A DNA stretch of 64,000 nt from Chlorophyllum brunneum. Its lineage: Eukaryota > Basidiomycota > Agaricomycetes > Agaricales > Agaricaceae. The notes under the pieces were generated by a model, which saw only the letters and a program-made list of their open reading frames with translations, ran no database searches and was not told where the DNA came from. The stretch lies in NCBI GenBank assembly GCA_963576785.1, contig OY756148.1:496001-560000 (forward strand). Reading direction: 5' to 3'. The translations under genes and the position numbers were made by a program. This document shows positions 34,420 to 45,984 of the stretch, one piece after another (the first letter of the stretch is position 1; every line of letters begins with the position of its first letter).

Positions 34420-36778
34420 ATGCACCTCACTGTTCTCTTCCAGGGCTGAACTGGCTTTGTGAGAATCTTTTGTAATGATGTTGCATTCATTTTTCAACAT
34501 GAGATGGACAAGACCCCTAATTTTCTAGAAGACATTACTCTATTAGGGCCAGAGACATAATATGAGAGGCCAGATGGAACTTACAAGACTATTCCTGAGA
34601 ACTCAAGTATTTGTTATTTTGTCTAGGAGTATGCAGTTGACTTGAACCATATTTTTCATTGTCTTGTACATGTAGGAGCTACATTCTCAGCAAAAAAGCT
34701 CCAGTTGTGTCAGCCAGAGATCATTGTAGTGGGAAGGAAATGTACTTCTGAAGGATAGGAACCAGATGCAATGACAGTAGATAAGGTAGCAAAGTGGCCA
34801 GAGTGTAAGAATGTATTGGAGGTGCAAAGATTTTTGCGGATGGCAGAGACAGTGAGGAATTGGATTAAGAACTTTGCAAAGATGGCAGATCCATTGACAA
34901 AGTTGACAAGGGTGACAAAGCAAGAGTTTAGCTAGGGAAAGGAACAGAGGTTAGCTATGGAAGAGATGAAAAAGAGGGTATCTACCTGCAAGGCAATTCA
35001 ACTAATCAATCATTCTCTTCTGTTCGATGTTATTCTCTCCATTGACATATCTGTTATTGCAGTAGGTTTCATCTTGGCACAACTTGGTGCAGAAGGACAA
35101 CAATAGCCTGCACACTTTGGCTCTATTGCATAGAACAAATGTATTTCAAGATACTCACAAGCAAAACCTGAGCTCTATGGATTATTTTGAGCATCGAATA
35201 CAACAAAACTCTGGATTATCAGATTGAAGAAGTTAGTTGTTGAGGTCGATGCATTATACATCAAGGGGATGCTTAACAGACTAGATATTCACATTAATAC
35301 TGCAATAAATCATTGGATTTCAGCAATCTTGATGTTTGACTTCAAGTTGGTGCATGTACCAGAGGTAAGGCATAAGGGGCCAGATGGGTTGTCTAGGAGA
35401 AGGATTGTTGAAGCAAAAGAGAGTGGCAAGGATATTGAAGAGGCAGAAGATTGTGTGGATAAGGTCTTGGATTGTGGAGTTTGGGTTGCTAGTTGTTTGG
35501 ATGGGAGTGGTGAGGCTTTGGTGTTGACAGTAGGAGTAAGGTTGAGGGGTGATGAGAATGTCACATCAGAAAGTAAGGGGAAATGAAAGGTTTTAACAGC
35601 TTCATGGAGGTTTGGGTCCACAACAAGGTGGCAAAGAGAAAAGAGGCTGAAGTAGAAGAAATTAGAAAGTTCTTGAAGACATTGAGACTACTGGAGAAAC
35701 TCACTGATAAAGCCAGGAAAATGTTCCTTTGATATGCAAGCAAATTTTTCCTTCAAGGTGGCAAGTTATGGTGACACAAATACTGTGGATAATATCAGCA
35801 AGTTGTAGAAGACAAGGTAGAATGTTACTGGTTACTAACAGAATTACATAATTGATTAGGTTACAAGGGCTTCTATGCAATGTGACACACTCTTGGGGAC
35901 CACTCCTGGTGGCCTACCATAGATGTGGATGTTTGCTGGATCATTGACACATGCCACCAATGCCAGATTCAATCAATGGAACATGTAGTCATACCACTTG
36001 TAGTCCAGGCTCCTACTTCCCTCTTCCACAAAGCATACATTGACACCATGCATATGCTGCCCTCTCACAGATACATATACATTGTTCAGGCTTGGGACTC
36101 ACTTACTGGCTGGCCAGAATGGCACATATTGACTTGAGAGACTGGTAGGACCTTGGGACAGTTCATCTTTGAGAAGATTCTGTATCATTAGGATAGACTT
36201 GAAGAGATTGTCACAGACAATAGTACCCCATTTGTTGCTGCTCTCAATTGGATTTTGGATTGTTATCATATCCATCACATTTGGATTTTGGCATATAACT
36301 CACAGTCTAATAGGGTAGTGGAAAAAACTCATAGGACAATTCAGGACAGCTTGGTCAAGATATGTGCAGGGAATATTAAAGCTTGGTATAAATATGCTCC
36401 ATATATATTTTGGGCTGACAGGGTTACTATACAAAAGTCAACAGGCATGACACCCTACTATGTTATTCATAGAGTCAAACCCCTTCATCCCTTCAACATT
36501 GCCAAGGCAACATTTCTTGTATGATCTGTCACCTCTCACCTCTCCACTGTCAAACTCCTCTTGATCTGTACCTGTATGCTCCAGAAATGTGATGACAATC
36601 TGTCAAAGATCCATGACAAGGTTCTTGTTGTGTACTACACATTGACTCATGATTTTGAGAATAAAAACACAAATTAGATTTGGGACTATAACTTTGGTGC
36701 AGGAAATCTTATTTTGGTCCTCAACAAGAAGATTGAGCTGGAGGTTAGTTGCAAATGCAAACCACAATACTTCAGGCC
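34420..36778 (+). pseudogene. gypsy-2 RT remainder, RNase H and integrase
   Basis: It resumes the RT with HLTVLFQG and VRIFCNDVAFIFQHEMDKTP. The catalytic region is FLEDITLLGP, where relatives have F-x-D-D. Then come RT thumb and RNase H text (EVQRFLRMAETVRNWIKNF, VPEVRHKGPDGLSRRRI at 35352-35405). Integrase follows with CHQCQIQSMEH, YIDTMHMLPSHRYIYIVQAW, a TDN second Asp region near 36220 and VVEKTHRTIQDSLVKI. Stops are frequent. LINE L3 interrupts it at 36779. Confidence 0.85.
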
Positions 36779-38461
36779 CACATCAAGAATTTCATGGAGA
36801 TTCAGAAGAAAAAGACACTTGGAGCTGTGATGGACATTTTCCGCCCCACTCCCGAGACTTGTTATGTAGAACATTTCAACTCTGTTTCTAAAACTATCTG
36901 GCCTGGACGTAGGTTACTTGACCACTTCTATACTAATGTATCTTTTATAGAATTCAACCAGGACTACCCCCACCTCTCAAAGACACTTTGGGACGATGTA
37001 ACAACGAACGCAATGACAGACTACAAGTCCATCATTATTGGCATGGATAGCTCAGTCCACCCCAACCCCAACCTGCTTGCTGGCCAGTTCATGGCAGCAG
37101 CCACTATTTGACACCTGGACAGAGGGAGCTCTATCATGAAGAGACTCAGAGGAACAACGTCAACCGACACAGAACTGGTGGTGCAATACTTAGGAATTAC
37201 CAAAGTACTCGCCACTGATGACTTTGACCAGGTCAAACACATCCACGTGTTCACTGACTCCCTCACAGCCTCTTGGCTCCTGCTCAACTGTTTGCCGCAC
37301 TCTTGTCAGCAATAGTCCATCCTCACCTCAAACGCGCTCTTGACTTGGTTCAACAAGTCTGACCAACATTGCCTCTTGTTTTATCACACTCCATCGAAGT
37401 GCAAATACGGAATACAAAAAGCCACGCATGACTGGATTTGGATAGTCACCTGGCCCAACCAGGGTAGAAATCACCAAGTACCTAACTTGATCACCTACTT
37501 ATGCAAGAAGTCCACCAAACACGCCATCCACACATGGCAAACCATGTTTGGGTTCAAGAAATACAGTGGTAGCTCCTTCTTCCACCTCCTGGTGAGAGCA
37601 AACAGGGCCTCTGCTCTACCGTCACATATCAAGTCCAGTCCATAGATACGAGAATGTGGATACCAGCCACAGCTCTTTGCAAGAGTGTGTCGTGCTATTT
37701 TATGCCATGCCCTGATTGGTGAATACTGACTTTGGTTCTTCCCCAACGAGGACTTATCTTGCCACCACTGCAACAATCAAATGGTTCAGACTAGGTTGTA
37801 TATCCTCTATTGTTGCAACAACTTCAATCATTACTTTGGCATTGACACTATCAAGACACTTGTCAACTTCTTGCATTGCAACCCTACTACATTCGGCTTC
37901 CTAATCACCCTCATATCCATGCTGGTTCTATACCCCCATTGCATCGTCATCAAGTCCATCAGAGGTTTGGGTCCACACCCACATGAGTCCTTCCTTCTTT
38001 TTTAACTTTTTCTTGTGCTCTCCTGGTTATGGATTTCAATTTCATTTCTCTACCTCTCTTTTCCTTGCTTGTCTACTATTTTATATAGTTTTCATTCAAT
38101 ATCCATCATTCCTGTAGTGTCTGGGCAAAAGCCCCTCCACATGCTAGTACTGTTTGTTGTTTCCCCTTGTGTTTGCAAGTCAATAGTTCCTTTCTATCAA
38201 TTTCTCTCTTTCACTCTCTCTATATCTGCTCTCTTCCCCCCCCCCCCTTTTTTTTTTCTCTTGTTCCCGCTAAACAATGTAGGTACCAAACATCTCTCTA
38301 GTGTATACACTAGATGGCGTCGAGTCTTATGGGGTTAGTTTACAAATAGGTCACTTTCCTTGCTCCAAACATTCTGTACATTCTACCTTTGTATGTATGT
38401 ACATGCAGACTGCAATCGAGCACTGCTATATAAATTGATGATTTAAAAAAAAAAAAAAAAA
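36779..38461 (+). mobile_element. LINE L3, 5' truncated, with perfect target duplication
   Basis: It begins inside the RNase H part of ORF2 (IKNFMEIQKKKTLGAVMDIF) and ends with the shared 3' UTR and poly(A) at about 38445-38461. ACAATACTTCAGGCC is found on both sides (36764-36778 and 38462-38476), a 14-15 bp duplication. The coding part (36749-37645) has several stops. The 3' UTR holds a C9/T9 run near 38237. Confidence 0.95.
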
Positions 38462-39038
38462 ACAATACTTCAGGCCTATGGTTGTCATTAAAAGGTGTTA
38501 CAATCTTAGTCTAGAACTTAGGTTGCAAGTCTTTGGATAAAGACAAGGAAGTAGAGAAGAGAGAAAGGGATAATACAATTGGTAAAGTGTAAGGAATACA
38601 TCAAGTATTACTACACTTTATATACTAGTGGTGAGTGCTAAGAATAAGGGAATGGAGTAATGGAGTCATAGGGGACAAGTAGAATGAGTCAGTAATAGTA
38701 CAGCCATATAGAGTGAAACAGAAGATGAAATGGATACAAAGAAATGATGAGTACAACAGGCACATGATAGGAATGTACTATCTATCTATAGTTCATAACA
38801 AAAGGTTACAAAGCAATGCTTACATTTTTGCAGAAGTCAATGGCACTATCTCTCGCCTCAAGTTTGCTGCATTTCATCTTATCCCTTCTAATCCTCAGTC
38901 TTGCAAATGGCTTGAAATCACAGAATTTGTGAATCCAAAGGGTTTAGGAGATATCAAAAAGGAGGACACATTGGAAAGATCTATCATTATAGAGGTTGAG
39001 GAGTGACAAGGATGTCACATTAGAAAGTAAAGGGGAGG
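38462..39038 (+). pseudogene. gypsy-2 Pol C-terminal end
   Basis: After the LINE target duplication the frame reads YFRPMVVIKR. A solo LTR interrupts it, and it continues LQSNAYIFAEVNGTISRLKF, AAFHLIPSNPQSCKW up to a stop at 39004. This matches the GPY-type C-terminal segment of gypsy integrases. A purine run AAAGGGGAGG precedes the 3' LTR. Confidence 0.75.
38496..38800 (-). mobile_element. Solo LTR of the gypsy-1/gypsy-3 family
   Basis: A 305-bp antisense LTR flanked by AAAGG at 38491-38495 and 38801-38805. It carries the ACACTTTACCAA element (as TTGGTAAAGTGT at 38579-38590 on the plus strand). Confidence 0.95.
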
Positions 39039-39443
39039 TGTGGGGGTAGCTGGCAGGCTATGTGTGTAATAGCACAAGTAAGTGCATAGACTTGGTATTG
39101 GACATGACATAGTGCTTGGACATAATCATGTTCTCCTTGTATTTTTCCCTTTTAATTACATATTGTTATTTTTTGGTATACTATATCTGATGAGCTTGGA
39201 CATATAATACACAGTGGCTTGTGCCACTTGTAGCATACTAGACACTTCCTTTCTTGTTCTTCTGACCCTTAGGCTTGTGTAGTATATAAATAGCCTATAA
39301 TCTCTCTGCAAAATATCAAATTACACTCTCATTAAATCTTACTCAAACATTCTGTGTCATCTAAACAAAAACTAAATAATCTAACCTTGAACTCTCTTGA
39401 CCCTCAACTGCTTTCTCCACCAAACTCAACTACCCTTCCCACA
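39039..39443 (+). repeat. 3' LTR of gypsy-2 (405 bp)
   Basis: TGTGGGGGTAGCTGGCAGG...CTACCCTTCCCACA. A TATA-like GTATATAAAT lies near 39284. It is followed by ATTC, also present before the 5' LTR, and by the continuation of repeat copy C. Confidence 0.88.
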
Positions 39444-39595
39444 ATTCCATTGACAATTTGCTAATGAATAAGTACTTCAAGTGCAGGACTACAGGTATAC
39501 ATATAAGAATGGATGTACTGCATTGTTTTTTTGGTAGTAGATTGAACTTTCCAACTATTATTTCAGATACTGTAGAGATTGGTCTTGATGGTACA
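39444..39595 (-). repeat. LTR-like ORF repeat, copy C, second part
   Basis: It continues the antisense match to copy D after gypsy-2 (ATTCCATTGACAATTTGCTA). It stops at 39595, where a 569-bp LTR-like insertion begins, and a further 27 bp of copy C follow at 40170-40196. Confidence 0.7.
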
Positions 39596-40164
39596 TGTTA
39601 TAGTAACCCCAGCCCAGTCCTAAGCTGGGACAGTACATATTGACAGATAAACCTATAAATCATACCAAAAGAGGACCTTTTCTTAGTCCTAAGTCTAATA
39701 TCAGTATGTACTGGAGTTATTACTTTGAATGAGCCTGTACTTCAAGTGAGCAAGTTTATTAACTCAGAGAGTGATAAGTAGAGCTTAGTAATTAAGATAC
39801 TTATATTCTCAATATTGTTTAGATGTTTTTACATAGTAGTTTCAACTAGTTTATATACTACAACCAGTATCTACTTTATGTAAGTGATAAGAAGAATTTG
39901 TATCCTATTTATAGTTAAGAAGTTCTTGATAGAACTTCTGTCAAACTTTGGGTAGACTTCTTAGGGCACTAAGGTTGACTTAGGAGAAGTTAAGAAGCTT
40001 CTTTCACTATTTAAAGAATATCAGAAATGACATAAAACAAAGTCCTAATAATAGTTCAACTATTATTAAACATATATCATGAGAAAGATAAAATTAAATT
40101 AAAAGAAAAAAAAGAAAAGAGAAAAGAATATTTATAATTTGGAATAATGTAAAGATATATAACA
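39596..40164 (+). mobile_element. LTR-like insertion, probable solo LTR (569 bp)
   Basis: It begins TGTTATAGTAACCCC and ends GATATATAACA. GTACA flanks it at 39591-39595 and 40165-40169, and repeat copy C is continuous around it. No reading frame is evident and it is AT-rich. The orientation is arbitrary and the family unidentified. Confidence 0.75.
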
Positions 40165-40196
40165 GTACATAAGTAGAGTCCATTGGTGTTGCATAC

Positions 40197-40320
40197 TGTT
40201 ACAACCTTAGTCTAGAACTTGAGTTGCAAGTCTTTGGATAAAGATAAGGAAGTAGAGAGAAAAGTAAGGAATAATACAATTGGTAAAGTATAAGGAATAC
40301 AATACACTTTATATACTAGT
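40197..40320 (-). repeat. Truncated LTR of the gypsy-1/gypsy-3 family
   Basis: The antisense LTR start-to-middle (TGTTACAACCTTAGTC... to ...TATATACTAGT) breaks off exactly where repeat copy D begins. The other half and its target duplication are absent. Confidence 0.85.
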
Positions 40321-41458
40321 TGTTATGTCCGAACCTCGAACCTATGTCAGAGGTTATGACAAGTTTCCAGAAGCAATACCACTTGTCCCACTACTACGAT
40401 CCAACAACACCATTATCAACTCTCTACTCCAACTAGCCTGGAAATATGCATCATACTTATACGTATGTGACACCGATGGACTCTACTTATGCACCATCGA
40501 GAACAACCTCTACAGCACCTGGAACAATGGTTGGAAAGCACAACCAACTACCGAAGAAACTATACAGTACATCCACCCCTATATGTACACTCGTGGTCCA
40601 GCACTCAAAGTGCTCATTCACCAACAAATTGCTGATGGAATCTATTGCATAGAAATGCGACCTAGAGACTTATCACCAGATGATGAACCCGCTGTACCCA
40701 GTAGCGATAGCGACGATTCTCCTCATCCACTATTGTGATCTACTTGAGCCTTTGTTGAGTCACCCGAGTCCTATCTTTCTAAAGAACCAATCACATCTAC
40801 GTCATCCCTATCATCCGACTTTGACCATCCTATGGATGCAGTTCTTCCATCACCACTATCATTGTCATCATCTTCTACCACTTTGTCCTACATGTCTTGT
40901 GACTGTAGCTGTTCCGATGAATCTCCATCATCATCATCTGAGATCTCTGAGGATGAGTAAGCACTCATCCATTTCACCATCATCAGTTTCACTTCATTCT
41001 ATGCTTAGCTGTTTCATCTTTATCAGTTTCATGTTTATCTTTAGTAGTGTTTTACCTTGAAGTTTCATATCTATCAGTTTCACATTGTGAAACATGTTTC
41101 AGTCTTGTTATCTATACTTCATGGTATTTATAGAAAGGAAGTAGTTAGTATAAATAGCCAACTGTATTAGGAAGTCAAAGCTTAAGCTTTGATCTTCTAC
41201 AGGGATAGCTTTCTTGATTGCCCAAGAAGAGTTTCCATTGACAGTTGCTGTCAATCAATAGAAGATTGCTAAACTGCTTATTCTCTACTCACCCTCATTA
41301 CTCAAGAGTTATGAAATAAATGGGATTCCCATTTCTTGGTTGAGTAATGACAGTTTGATAATGTTTGCTTATCCAGTTACTTGGCTAAGATGGGTATTAA
41401 GGCCATACTCTAGAGGTTGCATCCTCTTTGATTACTCTTAGTAGCCAAATCCATAACA
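40321..41458 (+). repeat. LTR-like ORF repeat, copy D (1138 bp, best preserved)
   Basis: TGTTATGTCC...CCATAACA, the best copy of a repeat seen four times here. Seven-base inverted ends TGTTATG/CATAACA resemble LTR ends. It contains a reading frame (40325-40960) followed by about 500 bp of non-coding sequence shared with copies A and C. No internal retroelement sequence is attached to any copy in the window, so they may be solo LTRs or a separate element class. Confidence 0.7.
40325..40960 (+). pseudogene. Unknown frame inside the LTR-like repeat (about 211 codons)
   Basis: It begins at the ATG within the repeat terminus: MSEPRTYVRGYDKFPEAIPL, then YVCDTDGLYLCTIENNLYST and TTEETIQYIHPYMYTRG. 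It is open to a TGA at 40736, with a second TGA nine bases later, both plausibly former CGA. The same frame then runs on through SPESYLSKEPITSTSS, CDCSCSDESPSSSSEISEDE to TAA at 40958-40960. The product would be a soluble protein with a serine-rich acidic tail. I recognise no domain. The same text is readable in copies A, B and C, so it was probably once coding. Confidence 0.55.
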
Positions 41459-42410
41459 ATAGATCAAAGCTTCCACTGAGTAATTTTGGTATAGGGAACA
41501 AGAACTCCAGTGTTATCTGCATCATTGCTGTTGTCACTGAACAAGAATAACATCTTTCTGTATCATTACCATTGTTGCTATTACAGGAAGTCAGGAAGAG
41601 TTGTACACAGTACCTATCTGCTGCATAGGAGTATAACTTGCTATCAGTTACATAGGACCTACACTGTACCTACCAGTACCTGGAGTATACCTCAAGTTAG
41701 TAGGGCCAAGCACAAAGACCCACTTATAGAATGTATGCTATCAACCAACTTTGTGGTTTCCTCCTTGAAAAGAAGAGAAACTTGCCTACCATATATTCTA
41801 CCTCTAGATTTCCATTGAGAAGTACTCTGGTTGAAAGAAGACCCAGAAGGAATGGAAGTCACAACTACTAGACTACAGAGAAGCTGTCCATGGAGAAGCT
41901 AAACCAAATAGCTACTGTTTAGTTAGCCAGACAATACTAGTAACTGTGAAGACACATTATGCCTTATTGCTGTTATGCCAGTAATGGATTCTCCCAAAAA
42001 GCAAGAACACTTAGTAGAGGATACCCTCAAAACTTGTTGTGTATTCCTAGGAAGTACAGGAAAAAGTCACAAATAATTATTGGTGAAATAAAGGTGCAAC
42101 TTGGTCAAGATTGAACAAGTCCAATGTCATGTGAAGCAAAAGAAGACTACTTCACCTGTACCTCTGGTCTACAGAACTAGATTGCAATCTAAGACTGTAG
42201 AGTCTTATAGTATTGAGCTTACTCAATGAACCTCCTAGTGAAACCCAGAACCAGTTCAATATTCTCCACCAGCCTCTATCCAATGGTCCACCTTGACCAC
42301 TTTCTAACCCCTTGAACAACCCTTAACTAGTACCACAGCTAGTAGGATTAGAACCAGTGAACCTGCTCCAAGACAGAGTTCAGAGTCTTATCAGACATCT
42401 GCTTACAGAT
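41459..42410. other. No gene recognised
   Basis: AT-rich degenerate DNA between repeat D and LINE L4. Only short frames (for example 41510-41818) without recognisable domains. Confidence 0.5.
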
Positions 42411-44054
42411 GAGCTGGAGAGAGCTGTTGCCGAATTGGGAGTTTTGTTTGACAGATCGTGGACTCAAAATGCAAAGAAGACCAAGATCACCACTAGATCC
42501 AAGACCTGGTGGAATGAGGAGTGCTTGAACGCACTCGCTATGCATCGCACGGATCGCAAGAACAAGCGCAAATGGAATGCTTTTCGCAAAACCATGAGGA
42601 AAATGAAAAGATCATACTTTGACAAAAAGATACAAGAAATCTCTGTTGACCGGAAATGCCCGTGGGATCTCATGCCATGGGTCAAGGACCACGCACTCCC
42701 GGCTATGGAAGCCATGTGTCACAACGGCCGACCTTGTCTCACACTAGACAATCTGTGGATGGCTCTCGACCAACATTACAATGCTGCCTGTGATAGACCA
42801 ATGAACGCGGCAGTTCTGGACGAGCTCCCTCCTCCAAACAGAACAGAGAATAGGACTTGGGTAGACTTCTCTCTCCTCGAGATGATGGAGTTGCTCAAGG
42901 ATACCTTGAATTCTTCCTCCCCTGGTCCCGACCATATTTCCTGGTCCCATATCAAACAGATTGTCGCCGATGAAACTTGCGCCAATCTACTCCTCAAAAT
43001 CGGTAGTGCGTGTTTGAACATCGGACACTGGCCTACCCACTTCAAAAAGTCAACATCGGTGATTATTCCAAAACCCAATAAACCCAACTACTCCACTCCA
43101 AAGGCATTCCAACCAATCGTCCTTCTCAACACATTCGGCAAGCTAATAGAGAAAATGCTCGCCAAACGACTCCAATTCAAGGCCGTTAAATTCAAGGTCC
43201 TCCATCCACACCAATTGGGAGCAATCCGCCAAAGGTCCACTGAGGACGTGGGTCTATTCCTGACACACATTATCCGGGGAGCTTGGATGAAGAAGAAGAA
43301 GACGTCAGTGCTTGCATTTGACGTGGCCCAATTCTTCCCCTCCCTCAACCACAATCTCCTTACCGAAATTCTATGGAGACAAGGATTTCCCCCCCAGGTC
43401 GCCATGTTCTTCAACAATTACCTCAAGGAACGCTGCACCACCTACCAGTGGAACAACGAGACTTCCCCGGAATATGATGCAGCAGTAGGAGTAGGTCAGA
43501 GCTCGGCCCTTAGCCCTATTCTCTCCGCTCTATTCCTCGCCCCCCTCTTACACGTCTTCGACATTCGTATGGAGGAATACCGCGATAAGTGGGACTTTGA
43601 TGTCCTGTTGTTTGTGGATGATGGCACTCTAATTGTGCAATCCCCGTCTCTGGAGAAGAACGTGGAAATCTTACAACACATGTACTGCGAAATGGAGCGG
43701 CTCATGAACGAATTCGGCCTGGAAATTGAACATGGCAAGTCGGAGATCTTTCACTTTACGCGTGCAAGACAAGACTCAAATCCCTCGATTGACTTGGGAT
43801 CCCTGCCATTCATGGGTCGTAACCCCCTCAAACCAAAGGCCCACTGGCAGTTCCTTGGCTTCTACTTCGATCGGACATTGACCTTCAAAGAACACGTACG
43901 ATTCTATTCCACCAAAGCGATCTCTACGATCAAGGCAATGAAGATGCTGGGGAACTCCATCAGGGGCTTGTCCCCCAGCAACAAGAGACTGTTGTACCGT
44001 TCGTGTGTCGTTCCGGTTGCGACATATGGATATCGACTCTGGTTTCACGATTGA
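42411..44054 (+). pseudogene. LINE L4 reverse transcriptase domain
   Basis: A continuous frame with non-LTR RT landmarks: FDRSWTQNAKKTKITTRSKT, FKKSTSVIIPKPNKPNY with PIVLLNTFGKLIEKMLAKRL, motif A TSVLAFDVAQFFPSLNHNLL, motif B GVGQSSALSPILSALFLAP and motif C LLFVDDGTLIVQ (about 43605-43640). The frame continues past the TGA at 44052-44054 into the RNase H part without a shift. RT would copy LINE RNA at the nicked target. Confidence 0.92.
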
Positions 44055-45511
44055 TCCCGTACTAAGGGAACTTGTGAAATCCTCAACAAAATGCAAAGGA
44101 GGGTGGCGCTCTGGATCACCGGGGCCTTCCAGACTTCTCCCACTGGCGGTGTAGAGTCCCTTGCGGGGCTCATGCCCATCAAACTTCATCTCCAAAAGTT
44201 GGCCAAACGACAATCGTCGAGGCTTCATACGTTGGATGATGAACATGCTTTGGCAAGATTGACGAAGGAATTTCACTCTTCCCCCCACCGACTTCACATC
44301 AAGAACTTCACGGAGATTCAGAAGAAGAAGACATTAGGAGCTGTGATGGACTTCTTGTGCCCCACCCCCGAGACTCAGTATATAGAACATTTCGATTCCG
44401 TTTCTAAATCTCTCTGGCCCGGACGTAGGTTACTTGACCATTTCTCTACTAATGTATCTTTTATAGGATTCAACCGGGACAACCCTCACCTCTCAAAGAC
44501 GCTTTGGGACGATGTAACAACGAACACGACGACGGATGCAAAATCCATCACGATCGGTACGGACGGCTCGGTCCACCCCAATCCCAATCCACTTACCAGC
44601 CAGTTTACGGCGGCAGCCACCATTCGACATCTAGATGGTGGGAACTCTAGCATGAAGAGGCTTGGAGGAACCATGTCGACGGACACAGAACTAGTAGTGC
44701 AGTACTTAGGTATTACCAAGGTGCTCGCTACTGACGAATACAACCAGGTTGAGCACATTCACGTGTTCACCGACTCCATCATGGCCTCCCGGCTCCTGCT
44801 TGACTGTTTGCTGCATTCCTGCCAACAACAGTCCATCATCACATCGAAGGCACTCCTGGCTTGGTTTAACAAGTCAGACCGTCACTACCTTTCCTTCTAT
44901 CACACGCCGTCGAAATGCAAATACGGGATACAAAAAGCCACTCATGACTGGATCCAAATGGTTGCCTGGCCTAACCGGGGTCAAAACCACCGAGTACTGA
45001 ACTCGATCGACTATTTACACAAGAAGTCCACCAAACGCGCTATTCACACATGGCAAGCCATGTTCGGGTTCAAAACTTACAGCAGTAGCTCCTTCCTCCA
45101 CCTCCCGGTGCAAGCAAACGGGGCCTCCACCTTACCGTCGCACATCAAGTCCGGTCCATGGATTCGAGAATGCAGATACCAGCCCCAGCTCTTGCAAGAG
45201 CTTGTTGTGCCATCCTATGCCACACCCCAATTGGAGAATATCGACTACGATTCTTTCCTAATGAGGACCTTTCGTGCCACCACTGCAACAGTCAAATGGT
45301 GCAAACGAGGTCACACATCCTGTATCGATGCAACAACTTCGATCATCACTTCAGCGTCGACACGATCAAGACATTCGTCAACTTCTTGCATCGCAACCCC
45401 TCTATATTCAGCTTCCCCCCGGAACCTGACTGCCCTTGTATCCGTGCCGGTTCAATCCCACCATTACATCGTCATCAAGTCCAAAGGAGGTTTGGGTCTG
45501 CGCCTGTGTAG
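44055..45511 (+). pseudogene. LINE L4 RNase H and C-terminal Cys/His region
   Basis: In frame with the RT. RNase H catalytic residues are in IGTDGSVHPNPNPL, TDTELVVQYLG and HVFTDSIMASRLLL, followed by YHTPSKCKYGIQKATHDW. After the likely one-base deletion near 45195 the frame shifts to CHHCNSQMVQTRSHILYRCN, a C-x2-C...H-x4-C motif common at the C-terminus of LINE ORF2, and ends RRFGSAPV at 45511. Confidence 0.88.
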
Positions 45512-45953
45512 GATCCTTTTCTTTTCTTCTCTTTTGTCTTTTGCTCTCCTGGTTATGGATTTCCAATTCATTTCTCTATCTCCCCTTTCCTCGCTTGTCT
45601 ACTATTTTATGTAGCTTTCATTCAACTTTCATCTCTCCCGTGGTGCCTGGGTAAATACCCGCCCACACGCTATGTACTATTTGATGTTCCCCCTTTGTGA
45701 TTGTGAGTAGATAGTTTCTCTTCTATCAACTTCTCTCTCTCACTCTCTCTCTTTCCGAATTCCCTTTCTTCTCTCTTCTTGCTGAACATCGTAGGTACCA
45801 AACATCTCTCTAGTGTACACGCTAGATGTCAACGAGTCTCGTGGGGTTAGTTTACTTGTAGTTTACTTTCCCTTCTCCAAACTTTCTGTACATTCTGCCT
45901 TTGTATGTATGTACATGCAGACTGCACTTGAGCACCACTATATAAATTGTTGA

Positions 45954-45982
<29 letters not shown>

Positions 45983-45984
<2 letters not shown>

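Larger units (their letters stand above)
22198..39443 (+). mobile_element. Ty3/gypsy element gypsy-2, old, with nested insertions
   Basis: Terminal repeats at 22198-22589 and 39039-39443 (TGTGG...CACA) bracket one decayed gypsy element. Its own sequence is in three blocks: 22198-25853, about 34420-36778 and 38462-39443. Removing LINE L2 (with gypsy-1 inside it), LINE L3 and a solo LTR leaves an element of about 6.7 kb with the order gag, protease, RT, RNase H, integrase. Flanks match: repeat copy C continues on both sides, with ATTC duplicated. Numerous stops make it inactive. The RT phrase LNTVTICDSQEPP and the FLEDITLLGPE region place it in a lineage distinct from the chromodomain elements in this window. 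Confidence 0.9.
42411..45982 (+). mobile_element. LINE L4, 5' truncated, best-preserved ORF2
   Basis: Homology to the other LINEs begins at GAGCTGGAGAGAGC (42411) and ends with poly(A) at 45955-45982. It covers the end of the endonuclease-RT linker, RT, RNase H, the C-terminal Cys/His motif and the 3' UTR. It has only one in-frame stop (44052-44054) and one apparent one-base deletion near 45195, and it has the highest GC of the LINE copies except parts of L6, so it is comparatively young. The next LINE (L5) starts directly after its poly(A). Confidence 0.93.

Noticed and set aside
33886..34500. A single 204-residue protein beginning MLKNECNIITKDSHK
   Set aside because: The first ~30 residues are antisense gypsy-2 RT and the rest is LINE L2; the junction is the L2 insertion site with its target duplication.
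40280..40324. Start of the copy D frame at 40280
   Set aside because: Those 15 codons lie in the truncated LTR next door; the repeat-internal ATG at 40325 is shared with the other copies.
42357..42410. Extension of LINE L4 ORF2 upstream to the ATG at 42357
   Set aside because: Homology with L5 and L6 starts only at about 42411; the preceding codons are flanking DNA that happens to be open.
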